From NCBI RefSeq assembly GCF_031844685.1, contig NZ_CP134608.1, positions 39,522 through 103,521 of the forward strand: a stretch of DNA of 64,000 bases, written 5' to 3'. Under the pieces are notes generated by a model. The model searched no databases and was not told where the DNA came from. It was given only the letters and a program-made list of their open reading frames with translations. Origin of the DNA: Streptomyces sp. ITFR-21 (GTDB lineage Bacteria; Actinomycetota; Actinomycetes; Streptomycetales; Streptomycetaceae). This document shows positions 8,591 through 17,473 of this stretch, in pieces. The stretch's first letter is position 1. Every line of letters starts with the position of its first letter. The translations under genes and the position numbers were made by a program.

Positions 8591-8747
8591 GCCGGGTCGC
8601 AGGCGCGCGTATCTGCGACCGGCCACCGCGCGTGATCTGAAGCCGCGCCCTGACCTGCGAGTTCACCCCCGGAGGGGTGGTCGCTACGTGCCCTATGATG
8701 CTCCGCCGGTAACCGGAGGATCACATTCCGCACAAGGGGCGACGACC

Positions 8748-9086
8748 TTGATCAATCCCGCTGAACTGGGCCTGCTCGGCCTCGGCGCCTACCGGGGAAC
8801 CCAGCTCGCCGTACACGACAGCATCCTGGACCCGGCACGGGACCGGATCTTCGCCTGGCGCGACCAGCAACCGGAGTCCGCCCCCCGTACGTGGGTGGTG
8901 ACGCTGATCTCCTGCGTCTACTGCATGGGCTGGTGGGTGTCCGGTGCGATCCTCGCCACCTACCTGCTGGCCGCCGGCCACTGGGACAACGCGCCCCTGG
9001 TCGTCCACGGCGTCGAATGGCTGGCCGTCGCCGGAGGCCAGGCCCTGCTGAACCGGTGGGACGACTCCCGCAAGGACGGCAGCTGA
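8748..9086 (+). CDS. DUF1360-type membrane protein
   Basis: 112 residues from a TTG at 8748 with AAGGGG eight bases upstream; an in-frame GTG at 8688 is an alternative. The core LISCVYCMGWWVSGAILATYLL is the CxxCxGxW-plus-membrane-helix signature of DUF1360 proteins, which are found in phages and Gram-positive bacteria. A second hydrophobic stretch lies near residue 90. It sits between the terminase and portal genes and ends one base into the next start. Function unknown; probably membrane-bound. Confidence 0.72.
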   Translation: MINPAELGLLGLGAYRGTQLAVHDSILDPARDRIFAWRDQQPESAPRTWVVTLISCVYCMGWWVSGAILATYLLAAGHWDNAPLVVHGVEWLAVAGGQALLNRWDDSRKDGS

Positions 9087-9259
9087 TGGGCGACAACCTC
9101 GCCGCCGTCCTCATCGGGCTGATCGGTTTCACCTGGTGGGGCTGGGTCAAGTGGCTGGACTACCGCCGTGACCGGTGGATGCACACCCCCTCGGACCGGG
9201 TGCCGCGCTCCCAGGACACCGTTCCTGGCCAGCGCAGGCCCCCGGGAGCGCCCGAGTGA
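9086..9259 (+). CDS. Short single-helix membrane protein
   Basis: 57 residues, ATG sharing its first base with the preceding stop. One hydrophobic helix (NLAAVLIGLIGFTWWGWVKW) is followed by a basic segment and a hydrophilic tail, so a type with the C-terminus inside is likely. It is coupled to the DUF1360 gene before it and, by GTGA, to the portal gene after it. No family is recognised. Confidence 0.65.
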   Translation: MGDNLAAVLIGLIGFTWWGWVKWLDYRRDRWMHTPSDRVPRSQDTVPGQRRPPGAPE

Positions 9260-10998
9260 GCAGGGAGCTCGTCGGGTCGGCCGCGCGCTACACCACGACC
9301 ACCGCGAAGACCACCGCCAAAACCAGCAGCCTCGGCCGACAGCGCCAGGCATGGGACTACTACCGCGCCGTCCCCGAGGTCCGCTCCTTCGCGAACTGGG
9401 TGGGCAACGCCATGTCCCACACCATCCTGCGGGCCGGACGTGCCCGCGCTGACGGCACGATCGCCGGTGCCCCCGTCTCGCATCCGGCCAGCGAGTACGT
9501 CGCGGCGATCGCTGGCGGGCCAGACGGGCGCCGCCAGCACCTGCGGGAGTACGGCCGCCACCTGGCCGTGGCCGGCGAGGGCTGGACGATCATCGAGCCC
9601 CGCGGCACAGCCCTGGTGTGGCACGTGCGGTCCGTACTGGAGGTCTCCAACCGGGGCGGAGGAGCCCTGGAGGCCAAGGTCGAGGGCGACAGCCTCATGA
9701 TCCCCGCCGCCACGGACGGGCAGGGCGACCCGCGCGCGCCCGTTGCGATCCGCGTCTGGGACCCCGACCCTGCCGACCACCTCCAAGCCGACTCGCCCAT
9801 GCTCGGCTGCCTCGACATCCTGGAGGAGCTGCGGCTGCTGTCCGCGGCCGTCCGTGCCGTCGCGACCTCCAGGCTGACCGGCCGCGGGCTGCTGTTCGTA
9901 CCCAAGGGCGTCCGGTTCCCCACCAAAGGCGGCGCGGAGGGGTCCGCTGAGGATGACCTCCTGGACGTGCTGATGGAGGTGGCCTCCACCGCGATCCGCG
10001 ATCCCGAGTCCGCCGCCGCGACCGTCCCGATCATCGTGGAGCTACCGGCCGAGGCGATCGCCGCGATCGAGCACGTCAAGATGGACTCCGAATTCGACGA
10101 GTTCCTCCTCAAGCTCCGGCAGGAGGCCATCGGCCGGGTCGCGGTCGGCGCGGACATCCCCGCCGAGATCCTCCTCGGCCAGGGCGACGTCAACCACTGG
10201 ACGACCTGGAGTCTCCAGGAAGAGGCGATCAAGCTCGGTGTCGAGCCGCGCCTGGACGTCGTCACCCACGCCTACACCACCCAATGGCTCCAGCCCCTCC
10301 TGGAGGCAGACCGTCTGCCCGACGCGGAGGAATGGGTGGTGTGGGCCGACACCTCCCCGCTGCGCGTCCGCACCAACCGCGCCCAAACCGCCGTCGAGGT
10401 CTTCCAGGCCGGAGGCATCAGCGGGAAGGCACTCCGCCGCGAGACCGGCTTCAGCGAGGACGACGCCCCCGACGCCGACGAGACCCGCACCCGCCGCGCA
10501 CCAGCCCCCGCCGACGACGACCAGGAGCAGGAGGACACCATGCCGACCCCGCGCACACCGCTGCCCGTCGACGAGACCCACAACCCGCCCGCCCAGCCCA
10601 CCGACCCGGACCCCGGTATCACCGCCGCCGCGGCCCCGACTGACGCACTGGTCGCCGCCGTCGACGGGCTGCTCTGGTACGCCCTGTCCAGCGCCGGTGA
10701 GAAACTGCGCCGCACCCCGGCGTGCCCCCGCGACCGCCGCGCCGAAGCACGCACCATCACCCCGGCTACACGGCACACCGTGTACTCCGTCACCCGTGAG
10801 GACATCGACAGCCTCCACCTCCTCGACGGCGTCCTGGACCGCACCCCCGACATCGCCACCCGCTACGGCGCGAGCCCAGAGTGCCTGCACGCCACCCTTC
10901 ACGCATACCTGCGTGAACTCATGGCCGCCGGAGTGGCGTACGACCCCGTGCACGTCCGCCCCGTCATCGCCGGATGCACCACCGCAGGCGCGGCGTGA
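9256..10998 (+). CDS. Portal protein
   Basis: 580 residues from a GTG that overlaps the preceding stop. It is assigned by position after the terminase and by sequence: RQRQAWDYYRAVPEVRSFANWVGNAMS at the N-terminus, and a later ILLGQGDVNHWTTWSLQEEAIKLGVEPRL block typical of siphovirus portals, which wrap around the DNA channel. The C-terminal 150 residues (from about 429) form a separate hydrophilic part beginning at an in-frame ATG with its own ribosome site. The gene overlaps the next one by GTGA. Confidence 0.85.
   Translation: MSRELVGSAARYTTTTAKTTAKTSSLGRQRQAWDYYRAVPEVRSFANWVGNAMSHTILRAGRARADGTIAGAPVSHPASEYVAAIAGGPDGRRQHLREYGRHLAVAGEGWTIIEPRGTALVWHVRSVLEVSNRGGGALEAKVEGDSLMIPAATDGQGDPRAPVAIRVWDPDPADHLQADSPMLGCLDILEELRLLSAAVRAVATSRLTGRGLLFVPKGVRFPTKGGAEGSAEDDLLDVLMEVASTAIRDPESAAATVPIIVELPAEAIAAIEHVKMDSEFDEFLLKLRQEAIGRVAVGADIPAEILLGQGDVNHWTTWSLQEEAIKLGVEPRLDVVTHAYTTQWLQPLLEADRLPDAEEWVVWADTSPLRVRTNRAQTAVEVFQAGGISGKALRRETGFSEDDAPDADETRTRRAPAPADDDQEQEDTMPTPRTPLPVDETHNPPAQPTDPDPGITAAAAPTDALVAAVDGLLWYALSSAGEKLRRTPACPRDRRAEARTITPATRHTVYSVTREDIDSLHLLDGVLDRTPDIATRYGASPECLHATLHAYLRELMAAGVAYDPVHVRPVIAGCTTAGAA
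10529..10542 (+). promoter_or_regulatory. Internal ribosome site and start inside the portal gene
   Basis: AGGAGG at 10529-10534 is followed after five bases by an in-frame ATG at 10540. It could give a separate 152-residue C-terminal portal fragment with sequence MPTPRTPLPVDET.... Confidence 0.4.
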
Positions 10999-11234
10999 AC
11001 CCCTACCGGGAGCCGATCCCGCCCACCGCCTGCACCGTCCCGGCGACGGCCACCGCGAGCACGGACGCCATCCCGTCCTGGTGCCCCAACTGCAAAGCCG
11101 ACAGCCGCCTCACCGGCGTCACCCTCCTGCTCACCTCACAGGGCGTATCCACCGTGGACACCTGGTCATGGTGCGAGATCTGCGGTGACGACGACCCGAC
11201 CGACACCGCTCGGAGGCCGCTGTATGCCCGCTGA
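10995..11234 (+). CDS. Small zinc-ribbon-like protein
   Basis: 79 residues, GTG overlapping the portal stop. Two knuckles, SWCPNCKAD and WCEICGDDD, about 35 residues apart, form a probable zinc ribbon. It overlaps the next gene by 11 bases. Placement between portal and head morphogenesis genes suggests a virion assembly role, but there is no direct evidence. Confidence 0.7.
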   Translation: MNPYREPIPPTACTVPATATASTDAIPSWCPNCKADSRLTGVTLLLTSQGVSTVDTWSWCEICGDDDPTDTARRPLYAR

Positions 11235-14200
11235 CGACCTGGAAGACGCCCTCAGTGCGGCCGAGGACGACATTGCGGCCGCCGTCGCCGATCTCCTCGA
11301 CCAGGTCGCCGACGAGTTCGCCGCGGCCCTCGCGGACGCCACGGAGATCGTCGCGGCCCGCTTCTCCGTATCCCGCATCGCCCGCATGTGGGCCGCGGGG
11401 GTGCCCGCCTTGGTCCGGCGTCTCCTCGGTACAGCGGAGACCGCAGCCGGGCAGGCCGCCGACCAGGTCGACGCGGAACTGCCGGACGGGTGGGACGACC
11501 TGCCCGGCCGGTACGACGACGACCGCGAACTCCCGGACGGGATCAGTCAGTACGTCACCACCACCGAGCACCTGCTGCGCGCCGTCGGTGACCGCTTGTC
11601 AGCCGCCGCGGTGGCCGCTCTCAGTGAGGGCGTCGACGCGGGTGAGGACATCGAGCAGCTACGCACCCGTCTCCGTGGGGTGTTCGCCCGCGACGGGGCG
11701 CAGCTCGGCGAAGTGCGGGAGGACCGCGTCGCCCGTACCGAGGCAGGAAGGGCGTGGAACACCGCGACTCTCGCGGCCGGTCAGGCACTCACCGGCCCGG
11801 AACGGCCGCTGGTCAAGCAGTGGCGAACGCGCGATGACTCAGTAGTGCGTGACGCGCACGCCGAGGTGAACGGGCAGCTGCGGCTCCTCGATGAGCCGTT
11901 CACCGTCAGCGGCGTGTCGATGTCCACTCCCGGCGACCCGGCCGCGCCGCCCGAACTCACCGTGAACTGCCGATGCCGCCTGGCATTGGCCCACGCTGAC
12001 CGCACTGCCGCCTTCGAATCTCAAGAAGCCTCCGAGGCTGAACTTTCTGATGCAAGGAGGAACCCCTCAATGGTTTCCATGACGGCCGACACGGACGGCA
12101 GCCACCTCAGCGGCGGCATGATCGCGCTCATCCCCACCGAGGAGGATGCCGCCCGCCTGGCGATCGAGGGTGGGGAGGACGCAGCCGAGCTGCACCTCAC
12201 ACTGTTCTTCCTCGATGACGACGGCAGCGTGTGGACCGACGAGCAGCGCCGGGAGCTGACCGCGAACCTCCAGGACGCCGCCGCCCAGCTCGGCGGCCCC
12301 ATCACCGCGAACGCGTTCGGCGCGGCCCAGTGGAACCCGAGCAGCGACAGCCCCTCGTGGGTGTGGTCCGTAGGCGACAACCCCGGCCGGGATGCCGACG
12401 CCCCGACCCTCGTCCTCGCCCAGGCCGCCGCCACGGGCGCCCTGGAGAACATGCACGACCAGCCCGCCCTGCCCGCCCAGCACTCCCCTTGGGCCGCCCA
12501 TGTCTGCGCCGCGTACAGCGACGACCCCGCCCTCCTGGAACAACTGCTCGCCCGGGTCGGCCCGATCACGTTCGACCGCATCCGCCTGGCCCTGGCAGGC
12601 GACCACACCGATATCCCGCTCAGCCCCGAGGAGGAACCGCCCATGGCTGAACCGACCGCCGCGGCGATCACCGCCGCGCTCCCCGCACGATCCTGGTCCA
12701 CCCCCGGAGACACCGCCATCGCCTTCGAGAACCAGGAGACGGGCGACGGCCGCGTGTTCGCCCCCGAGTCCCTGTACTGGGACCAGCCGGGACCGTGGCC
12801 GCTCCAGTACGCCGACGAAATGCTGATGGGCCACGAGGGCGCCGAACTGGCCGGAGCGATCGAGACCGTGGACCGTGACGGGGACCGCATCACCGCCTCC
12901 GGCGTCCTCTACGCGGGCCGCTCCGCCGCCGACGAGGCCATCGATCTACTGGAGGAAGAGGCCCCGCTCGGTGTGAGCGTCGATCTGGACGACGTCAGCA
13001 TGGAGTTCGTCGACCGGACCCTGGCCACAGGCGACGACGGCGAGATCGTCCTCGCCGCGTCCCTGGCCTCCGTCAGCGTGCTGCGCCTGGCCGACGACTC
13101 ATGGGTGGTCACCGCCAGCACCGCGGCCGAGTGGACCGCCTCGGGCACGGCCCTTACCCGGACCCGCCACGACGTCCAGTTCATCACCGGCCCCGGCGGC
13201 CTCATCCCCGCCACCGCGCTCCGCAACGCGTTCACCAACACCGGCGTCCTCACCGCGGCGGCAGGCGACGCGGACAACCCCGAAGACGGGGTGGTCGTCT
13301 GGGCGGAGAACTCCGGCGACTTCCTCATGCGGATCACCCGGGCCCGCCTCAGGGGCGCCACCCTCGTGTCCATGCCCGCGTACTCGCAGGCCCGCATCGT
13401 CCTCGACCCGATCACAGCCGACGGCGAGCAAGAGGCGACCGCGACCGGCCTGGCGGCAGCCAACGTTTCCGACACCCACCTCGCGGTCGTGGCATTCGTG
13501 TCGTCCTCCTCGGCGCCGGTCGGACCGAGGGAGGTCGCAACAGCACTCGGCATCAGCACAGAGAGCGCCCGCGGCTACCTCAAGCGCGCGGCAGAGGCCG
13601 GCCGGATCATCCGCCTCGCCCGCGGCCAGTACGTCGGCACGACGTTCTCCGAGGCCCCCGACGTGGCCGCCTCCGGCGACGACGACCAAAGCATGCGAGA
13701 CCTGGTGGCCTCCGCGTGGACCGCGATGCAAGACTCCGACCCGATGCCCGCCGCCTGGTTCGCCGAGCCCACCGCCGACGACCTGCCCCCGGGATCGGGC
13801 GGGGTCCACCACAAAGACGGGCGGATCTTCGGGTGGGTCGCCCAGGCCGGCGAGCCGCACGCCGGAATGCCCGGCCGCAATTTGACGATCGAGTCCCTCG
13901 GCGACATCGACCTGACGCATTTCCTCCGCGCCCGCTTCAAGCTCGACAACGGCCAGTTCGTCCGGGCCGGAGCGATGACGATGAACGTCGGCCACCACCG
14001 CGACGGCGCCGAATGCGAAACGTCAGCGTGCCAGTTCGACGATTCGCGAACCGTCGCCGGGATCGTGACCGTCGGCATGAACTCGCGCGGAATGTGGTTC
14101 TCCGGCGCCGCCGCCCCATGGCTGTCGGAGTGGGACCGCACCGTTTTCGCCGCATGCCAACCGAGCTACCACATGCGACAGGACACGTCCGGACAGTGGC

Positions 14201-14610
14201 AACTGCGCGCGGTCCTGTCCGTCCCGGTGCCCGGACACTCCTCCCCGCTGCTGGCGTCCGTCACCGAACGCTCCAACCTCGCGCTCGCCGCGTCCGCCGC
14301 GTCCGCGCTCCTGACCAGCCCGGACACCGCGTCCGGACGCGATGCCCGCCCACAGGACACGTCCGGACAGCCGGTGCCCGGACCCGCAGCGGACATGTCC
14401 GGACAGGCGTCCTCGATCGCCGACGCGGTCACCGCGGCACTCACCTCCCCCCGGGTCCTCGACGGCCTCCTGGCCGCCCTGGAGCGACGGGAGACAGAGC
14501 GCGCCGAGGAAGCCCGCGCCGAGGTCGCCCGGCTCATCGCCAGCGTCGCCCCCGCCCGGGGAGAACTCGCCGCCAGCGCAGCTGGCACCACACGGAAGGA
14601 AGTCGCCTGA
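11224..14610 (+). CDS. Fused head morphogenesis protein: Mu-F-like, 2H phosphoesterase-like, prohead protease, winged helix
   Basis: 1128 residues. Residues 1-265 resemble Mu gpF-type minor head proteins, with the closing block LTVNCRCRLAL. Residues 283-470 look like a 2H phosphoesterase: LHLTLFFLDDD supplies H-x-T, while the second site HSPWAAHVCAAY has lost the canonical H-x-T. Residues 474-735 fit an HK97-type prohead protease (AIAFENQETGDGRVFAPES ... GATLVSMPAYSQARI). About 750-806 is a winged-helix-like segment (REVATALGISTESARGYL). Residues 880-1010 resemble the C-terminal part of actinophage capsid-maturation proteins (GIVTVGMNSRGMWFSGAA). In-frame ATGs with strong ribosome sites lie at the second and third domain borders, so one gene may yield nested proteins. 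Confidence 0.8.
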   Translation: MPADDLEDALSAAEDDIAAAVADLLDQVADEFAAALADATEIVAARFSVSRIARMWAAGVPALVRRLLGTAETAAGQAADQVDAELPDGWDDLPGRYDDDRELPDGISQYVTTTEHLLRAVGDRLSAAAVAALSEGVDAGEDIEQLRTRLRGVFARDGAQLGEVREDRVARTEAGRAWNTATLAAGQALTGPERPLVKQWRTRDDSVVRDAHAEVNGQLRLLDEPFTVSGVSMSTPGDPAAPPELTVNCRCRLALAHADRTAAFESQEASEAELSDARRNPSMVSMTADTDGSHLSGGMIALIPTEEDAARLAIEGGEDAAELHLTLFFLDDDGSVWTDEQRRELTANLQDAAAQLGGPITANAFGAAQWNPSSDSPSWVWSVGDNPGRDADAPTLVLAQAAATGALENMHDQPALPAQHSPWAAHVCAAYSDDPALLEQLLARVGPITFDRIRLALAGDHTDIPLSPEEEPPMAEPTAAAITAALPARSWSTPGDTAIAFENQETGDGRVFAPESLYWDQPGPWPLQYADEMLMGHEGAELAGAIETVDRDGDRITASGVLYAGRSAADEAIDLLEEEAPLGVSVDLDDVSMEFVDRTLATGDDGEIVLAASLASVSVLRLADDSWVVTASTAAEWTASGTALTRTRHDVQFITGPGGLIPATALRNAFTNTGVLTAAAGDADNPEDGVVVWAENSGDFLMRITRARLRGATLVSMPAYSQARIVLDPITADGEQEATATGLAAANVSDTHLAVVAFVSSSSAPVGPREVATALGISTESARGYLKRAAEAGRIIRLARGQYVGTTFSEAPDVAASGDDDQSMRDLVASAWTAMQDSDPMPAAWFAEPTADDLPPGSGGVHHKDGRIFGWVAQAGEPHAGMPGRNLTIESLGDIDLTHFLRARFKLDNGQFVRAGAMTMNVGHHRDGAECETSACQFDDSRTVAGIVTVGMNSRGMWFSGAAAPWLSEWDRTVFAACQPSYHMRQDTSGQWQLRAVLSVPVPGHSSPLLASVTERSNLALAASAASALLTSPDTASGRDARPQDTSGQPVPGPAADMSGQASSIADAVTAALTSPRVLDGLLAALERRETERAEEARAEVARLIASVAPARGELAASAAGTTRKEVA
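12054..12072 (+). promoter_or_regulatory. Internal ribosome site and start (phosphoesterase-protease product)
   Basis: AAGGAGG at 12054-12060 is followed after nine bases by ATG at 12070, in frame at residue 283. It is exactly between the Mu-F-like and 2H-like domains. Confidence 0.6.
12628..12645 (+). promoter_or_regulatory. Internal ribosome site and start (protease product)
   Basis: GAGGAGGAA at 12628-12636 is followed by ATG at 12643, in frame at residue 474. This is the first residue of the prohead-protease domain. Confidence 0.6.
14187..14404. repeat. Palindrome cluster 1 (GTCCGGAC)
   Basis: Four exact GTCCGGAC copies (14187, 14331, 14361, 14397), the last inside TGTCCGGACA, plus several near matches (for example around 14229 and 14319). 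All lie in the 3' coding part of the head fusion gene. They translate as repeated TSGQ and MSGQ peptides. Confidence 0.65.
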
Positions 14611-14804
14611 TGGCCTGCTCCTGCGGCAAGAACAAGAAGCAGTTCGAGGTCGTGATCGACGGAGGGAAAGTCGTCTACACGTCCTCCGTGAAGTCCACCG
14701 CCGAGAGCGTCGCCAAGCGCTACGCCAACTCCACGGTCCGGGAGAAGGGCGCGGCACCTGCCGCCAGCACCACCAAGACGGCGCCCGCGACCCCCGCGCC
14801 GTGA
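14610..14804 (+). CDS. Small DUF-like structural protein
   Basis: 64 residues; the ATG shares a base with the upstream stop and has GGAAGGA before it. It begins MACSCGKNKKQFEVVIDGGK. The N-terminal CSCG, the beta-rich VIDGGKVVYTSS and the helix AESVAKRYANST are followed by an Ala/Pro/Thr tail. Small proteins with this look stand next to major capsid genes in actinophages. The precise role (decoration or accessory) is unknown. A hairpin terminator follows. Confidence 0.7.
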   Translation: MACSCGKNKKQFEVVIDGGKVVYTSSVKSTAESVAKRYANSTVREKGAAPAASTTKTAPATPAP

Positions 14805-14812
14805 CCCATGGC

Positions 14813-14845
14813 GGCGGCCCGGCCGTAACAGCACACCGGGCCGCC
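14813..14845 (+). terminator. Hairpin terminator before the capsid gene
   Basis: A perfect 10-bp stem, GGCGGCCCGG (14813-14822) with CCGGGCCGCC (14836-14845), loop of 13 bases. It separates the head fusion operon from the capsid transcript. Confidence 0.75.
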
Positions 14846-14861
14846 ACCAGCTAACATTCCG

Positions 14862-14921
14862 TTAGATCCCCACCGACTGTCTGGTTTCGGGCCGAGTCTC
14901 CTACGCAGCATCAGGAGACTC
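14862..14921 (+). promoter_or_regulatory. Leader element A of the capsid gene: -10-like, motif, SD-covering hairpin
   Basis: TTAGAT (14862-14867) is followed after 10 bases by the motif at 14878-14897 (CTGGTTTCGGGCCGAG, a variant of the copies at 28.0, 31.3 and 32.2 kb). A perfect 9-bp stem, GAGTCTCCT (14894-14902) with AGGAGACTC (14913-14921), then contains the ribosome site AGGAGA. The start codon is 26 bases after the motif. Confidence 0.6.
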
Positions 14922-14923
14922 GC

Positions 14924-16543
14924 GTGGCCGACGAGCCCGAGTTCACCCTTCCCGAAGACCTCGCCGCGCTCTCGGCTGAGGAACTGGCGTCCACTCTCGA
15001 TTCAGCGGTCCGCGCCTTCGACGCGCTCAGCAATTCCGAGACCTTCGCCAGCGACGACCTCGCGACCCTCCGTACCCTCGCCGCAGGCGTCGACGCCATT
15101 CGTGCCGAGCAGGCCACGCGCGTCGAGGCCGCCGAGCAGGCCGCCGCCGAGATCGACGCCCTGGCCGCCCAGGTCCGCGGCGACGCACCCGCTGAGGCGG
15201 AGCCCGCCACCGAGCAAGAGCCCGCCCCGGAGCCGGAGGCCGCCCAGGCAGACACCACCGCCTCGGCTGCGCAGCCGCGCCGCACCATCGACCTGTCCGG
15301 CGTCCGCCGCCGCCAGCCCTCCGTACTGCCCCGCGACCCGAACCCGCGCCCGGAGATCACCGCCTCGGTCGACGTACCCGGCTACTCCCCGGGTCAGGCC
15401 CTCGACATGGAGGGCGTCACCGAGGGCATCATTCGCCGCGCGAACGCGCTCAAGACCGCTGGTGGGGGTGTCGGTCTCACGGCGTCGTACCGGCTGCCGT
15501 TCGACCCGAAGCTGATCGTCAACGACTCCAGTTCGGGCACCGAGGGCACCCGGGCCGTGCTCCTGGCCGGTGACCAGTCCCGCCTGGAGGGCGGTGACCT
15601 GGTGGCGTCCGGCGGCTGGTGCGCCCCGTCCGAAACCGTCTACACGCTCACCGGGATGGCCTGCCCGGAGATGCTGTGGGACCTGCCGGAGATCCAGCTC
15701 GCCCGCGGCGGCCTGCGTTATTTCCCGATGCCGTCCCTCGACGTCAGCACGATGACGTTCGTCCACACCGAGGCCGACGACATCGCCGGGGCGCCCAAGC
15801 CGTGCTTCCGGATTCCGTGCCCGGACCCGGTCGAGGTCCGGTGCGAAGCCATCGGGGCGTGCCTGGAAAGTGGAATTCTGACCCAGCGTCACTTCCCGGA
15901 GCTGGTCGCGTTCTACCAGTCGCAGGCGATGATCGCCCACGAGATCCGCATCAAGCAGGAGCTGTTCACCGCCGCCCTCGCCGCGTCGACTCCGGTCACG
16001 ATCGCGCAGACCTTCGGCGCATTCTCCGCGCTGTTCGCCGCCGTAGCCCTCCAGGCAGCCGACATCACGGAGAAGCTGTCGCTCTGCCAGAACATCAACA
16101 TCGAGGTCGTCTTCCCCTGGTGGAGCAAAAACCTCTTCCTCGCGGACATCGCCCGGCAGAACGGCGTCTCGGTCAGCGACATCAAGACGCAGTCGATCCT
16201 CGACGCGTTCGCGCAGATCGGCATCAGCATCCAGTGGGCCCGCGGCCTCAACCCGGCCGTCCCGGCTGAGATCGGCAGCCCGGACCCGGCCACCGTGTGG
16301 CCCTCCACCGTGCCGTTCCTGATCTACCCGGCCGGCACCTTCGAGGCCGGTCGCGGCGGTGAGATCTCGCTGGGCGTGATCCACGACAGCGCGAAGTTCC
16401 AGACCAACGACTACACGGCCCTCTTCACCGAGGAATGCAGCGCGCTGATCGCCCGGAACGACGAGGCCCGCATCGTGACCGTCCCCGTGTGTGCCGACGG
16501 CCGAACCGGCGAGCAGCTCGGCATCGACTGCCCGATCGCCTGA
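14924..16543 (+). CDS. Major capsid protein with N-terminal scaffold-like segment
   Basis: 539 residues from a GTG with AGGAGA upstream. Residues 1-125 are helical, acidic and Ala/Glu-rich (EELASTLDSAVRAFDAL, then a PEPEAAQAD linker) and look like a delta domain or fused scaffold that the prohead protease could remove. From about 145 the capsid fold begins (VPGYSPGQALDMEGVTEGI), followed by a long conserved core with FYQSQAMIAHEIRIKQELF and NINIEVVFPWWSKNLF. Position after the protease and behind a private leader supports the call. Cysteines are unusually frequent in the middle (CRIPCPDPVEVRCEAIGAC type spacing). Confidence 0.88.
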   Translation: MADEPEFTLPEDLAALSAEELASTLDSAVRAFDALSNSETFASDDLATLRTLAAGVDAIRAEQATRVEAAEQAAAEIDALAAQVRGDAPAEAEPATEQEPAPEPEAAQADTTASAAQPRRTIDLSGVRRRQPSVLPRDPNPRPEITASVDVPGYSPGQALDMEGVTEGIIRRANALKTAGGGVGLTASYRLPFDPKLIVNDSSSGTEGTRAVLLAGDQSRLEGGDLVASGGWCAPSETVYTLTGMACPEMLWDLPEIQLARGGLRYFPMPSLDVSTMTFVHTEADDIAGAPKPCFRIPCPDPVEVRCEAIGACLESGILTQRHFPELVAFYQSQAMIAHEIRIKQELFTAALAASTPVTIAQTFGAFSALFAAVALQAADITEKLSLCQNINIEVVFPWWSKNLFLADIARQNGVSVSDIKTQSILDAFAQIGISIQWARGLNPAVPAEIGSPDPATVWPSTVPFLIYPAGTFEAGRGGEISLGVIHDSAKFQTNDYTALFTEECSALIARNDEARIVTVPVCADGRTGEQLGIDCPIA

Positions 16544-16563
16544 CCCGACCTCTTCCGCTGGAT

Positions 16564-16589
16564 GCCGGGCCCCTATCGAGGAGCCCGGC
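16564..16589 (+). terminator. Hairpin after the capsid gene
   Basis: GCCGGGC (16564-16570) pairs with GCCCGGC (16583-16589), 20 bases after the capsid stop. Possibly an attenuator, since head genes continue downstream. Confidence 0.55.
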
Positions 16590-16621
16590 CCCGGCACCCG
16601 AATACGTGAGGAGGTCGGCCC

Positions 16622-17473
16622 ATGCCGTCAGCCGGACTGCGCAGCCGTGTCGAAGCCATCCCGGGCAGACCCCTGCCTCACGGGATCCTCGGCGGCTGCG
16701 CCGACATCATCGACGTCACCGACGAGCAGATCCACGAACTGATGGGCGTGGAGTGGATGTCGCTCGGGTGCTGCCCGGTCCGGGACACCGACTGGTGCGC
16801 GGACGAGTCTCCGGGTGAGGAGTCGCCCGGCCTGCCCGGCTCGTCGCCGCCCAAGGAATTCTGCTCCCCGGAGACCGAGCACGCGTCCCCGCACACGATC
16901 TACGCCGGTGCGAAGTGCTCGACCATGGGCTGGTCGTACGCCGAGGCCGTCGAGCAGGTCCGAGCGACGCTGGAACTGGGCGAACAGCGGGCGATCGAGG
17001 CCGCGTTCTGGCGCGACAACCTCGCCGCCAACGCCCTCGACCTGACCCCGGCGGGCGGGCCGGTGAACATCGCGGCCGGTGTCGCGGCGCTGGAAGGCTG
17101 CCTCGCCGAAACGTACGGCGGCATCGGCGTCCTACACGTCCCCGCAGGCGCCGCCGCCCTGCTGGGCTGCTGCAACATCCTCTCGCTGGCCGGCGGGACG
17201 CCGCAGACCCTCACCGGCAACTGCGCGATCATCGGCGCCGGTTACTCGTACGAGAACTCCGGACCGGGCGGAATCCCCGCCGATCCGGGTACCGCCTGGC
17301 TCTACATCTCGGGGCCGGTCGTCGTCCGGCGCGGTCCGGTGGACATCATCCCGGACCGCGCCGGCCCATCCATCGACACCCGCTTCAACGACCAGCGGGT
17401 CCTGGCCGAGCGGACCGTCGTCGTCGGCACAACCTGCTCGATCTGCGCCATCAACGTCGAGCTGTGCCCGTGA
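16622..17473 (+). CDS. Head protein of unknown function, cysteine-rich
   Basis: 283 residues; ATG with AGGAGG seven bases upstream. It includes LGCCPVRDTDWC, LGCCNILSLAGG and a C-terminal CSICAINVELC. A helical segment WSYAEAVEQVRATLELGEQ precedes a beta-rich domain (GPVVVRRGPVDIIPDR). Position directly after the capsid gene and the many cysteines suggest a second head or capsid-associated protein, but no family is named with confidence. It overlaps the next gene by GTGA. Confidence 0.75.
   Translation: MPSAGLRSRVEAIPGRPLPHGILGGCADIIDVTDEQIHELMGVEWMSLGCCPVRDTDWCADESPGEESPGLPGSSPPKEFCSPETEHASPHTIYAGAKCSTMGWSYAEAVEQVRATLELGEQRAIEAAFWRDNLAANALDLTPAGGPVNIAAGVAALEGCLAETYGGIGVLHVPAGAAALLGCCNILSLAGGTPQTLTGNCAIIGAGYSYENSGPGGIPADPGTAWLYISGPVVVRRGPVDIIPDRAGPSIDTRFNDQRVLAERTVVVGTTCSICAINVELCP

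Noticed and set aside
9175..9255. Longer portal N-terminus from an upstream ATG
   Set aside because: It would lie inside the small membrane protein gene; the GTG at 9256 with GTGA overlap fits the pattern of the operon.
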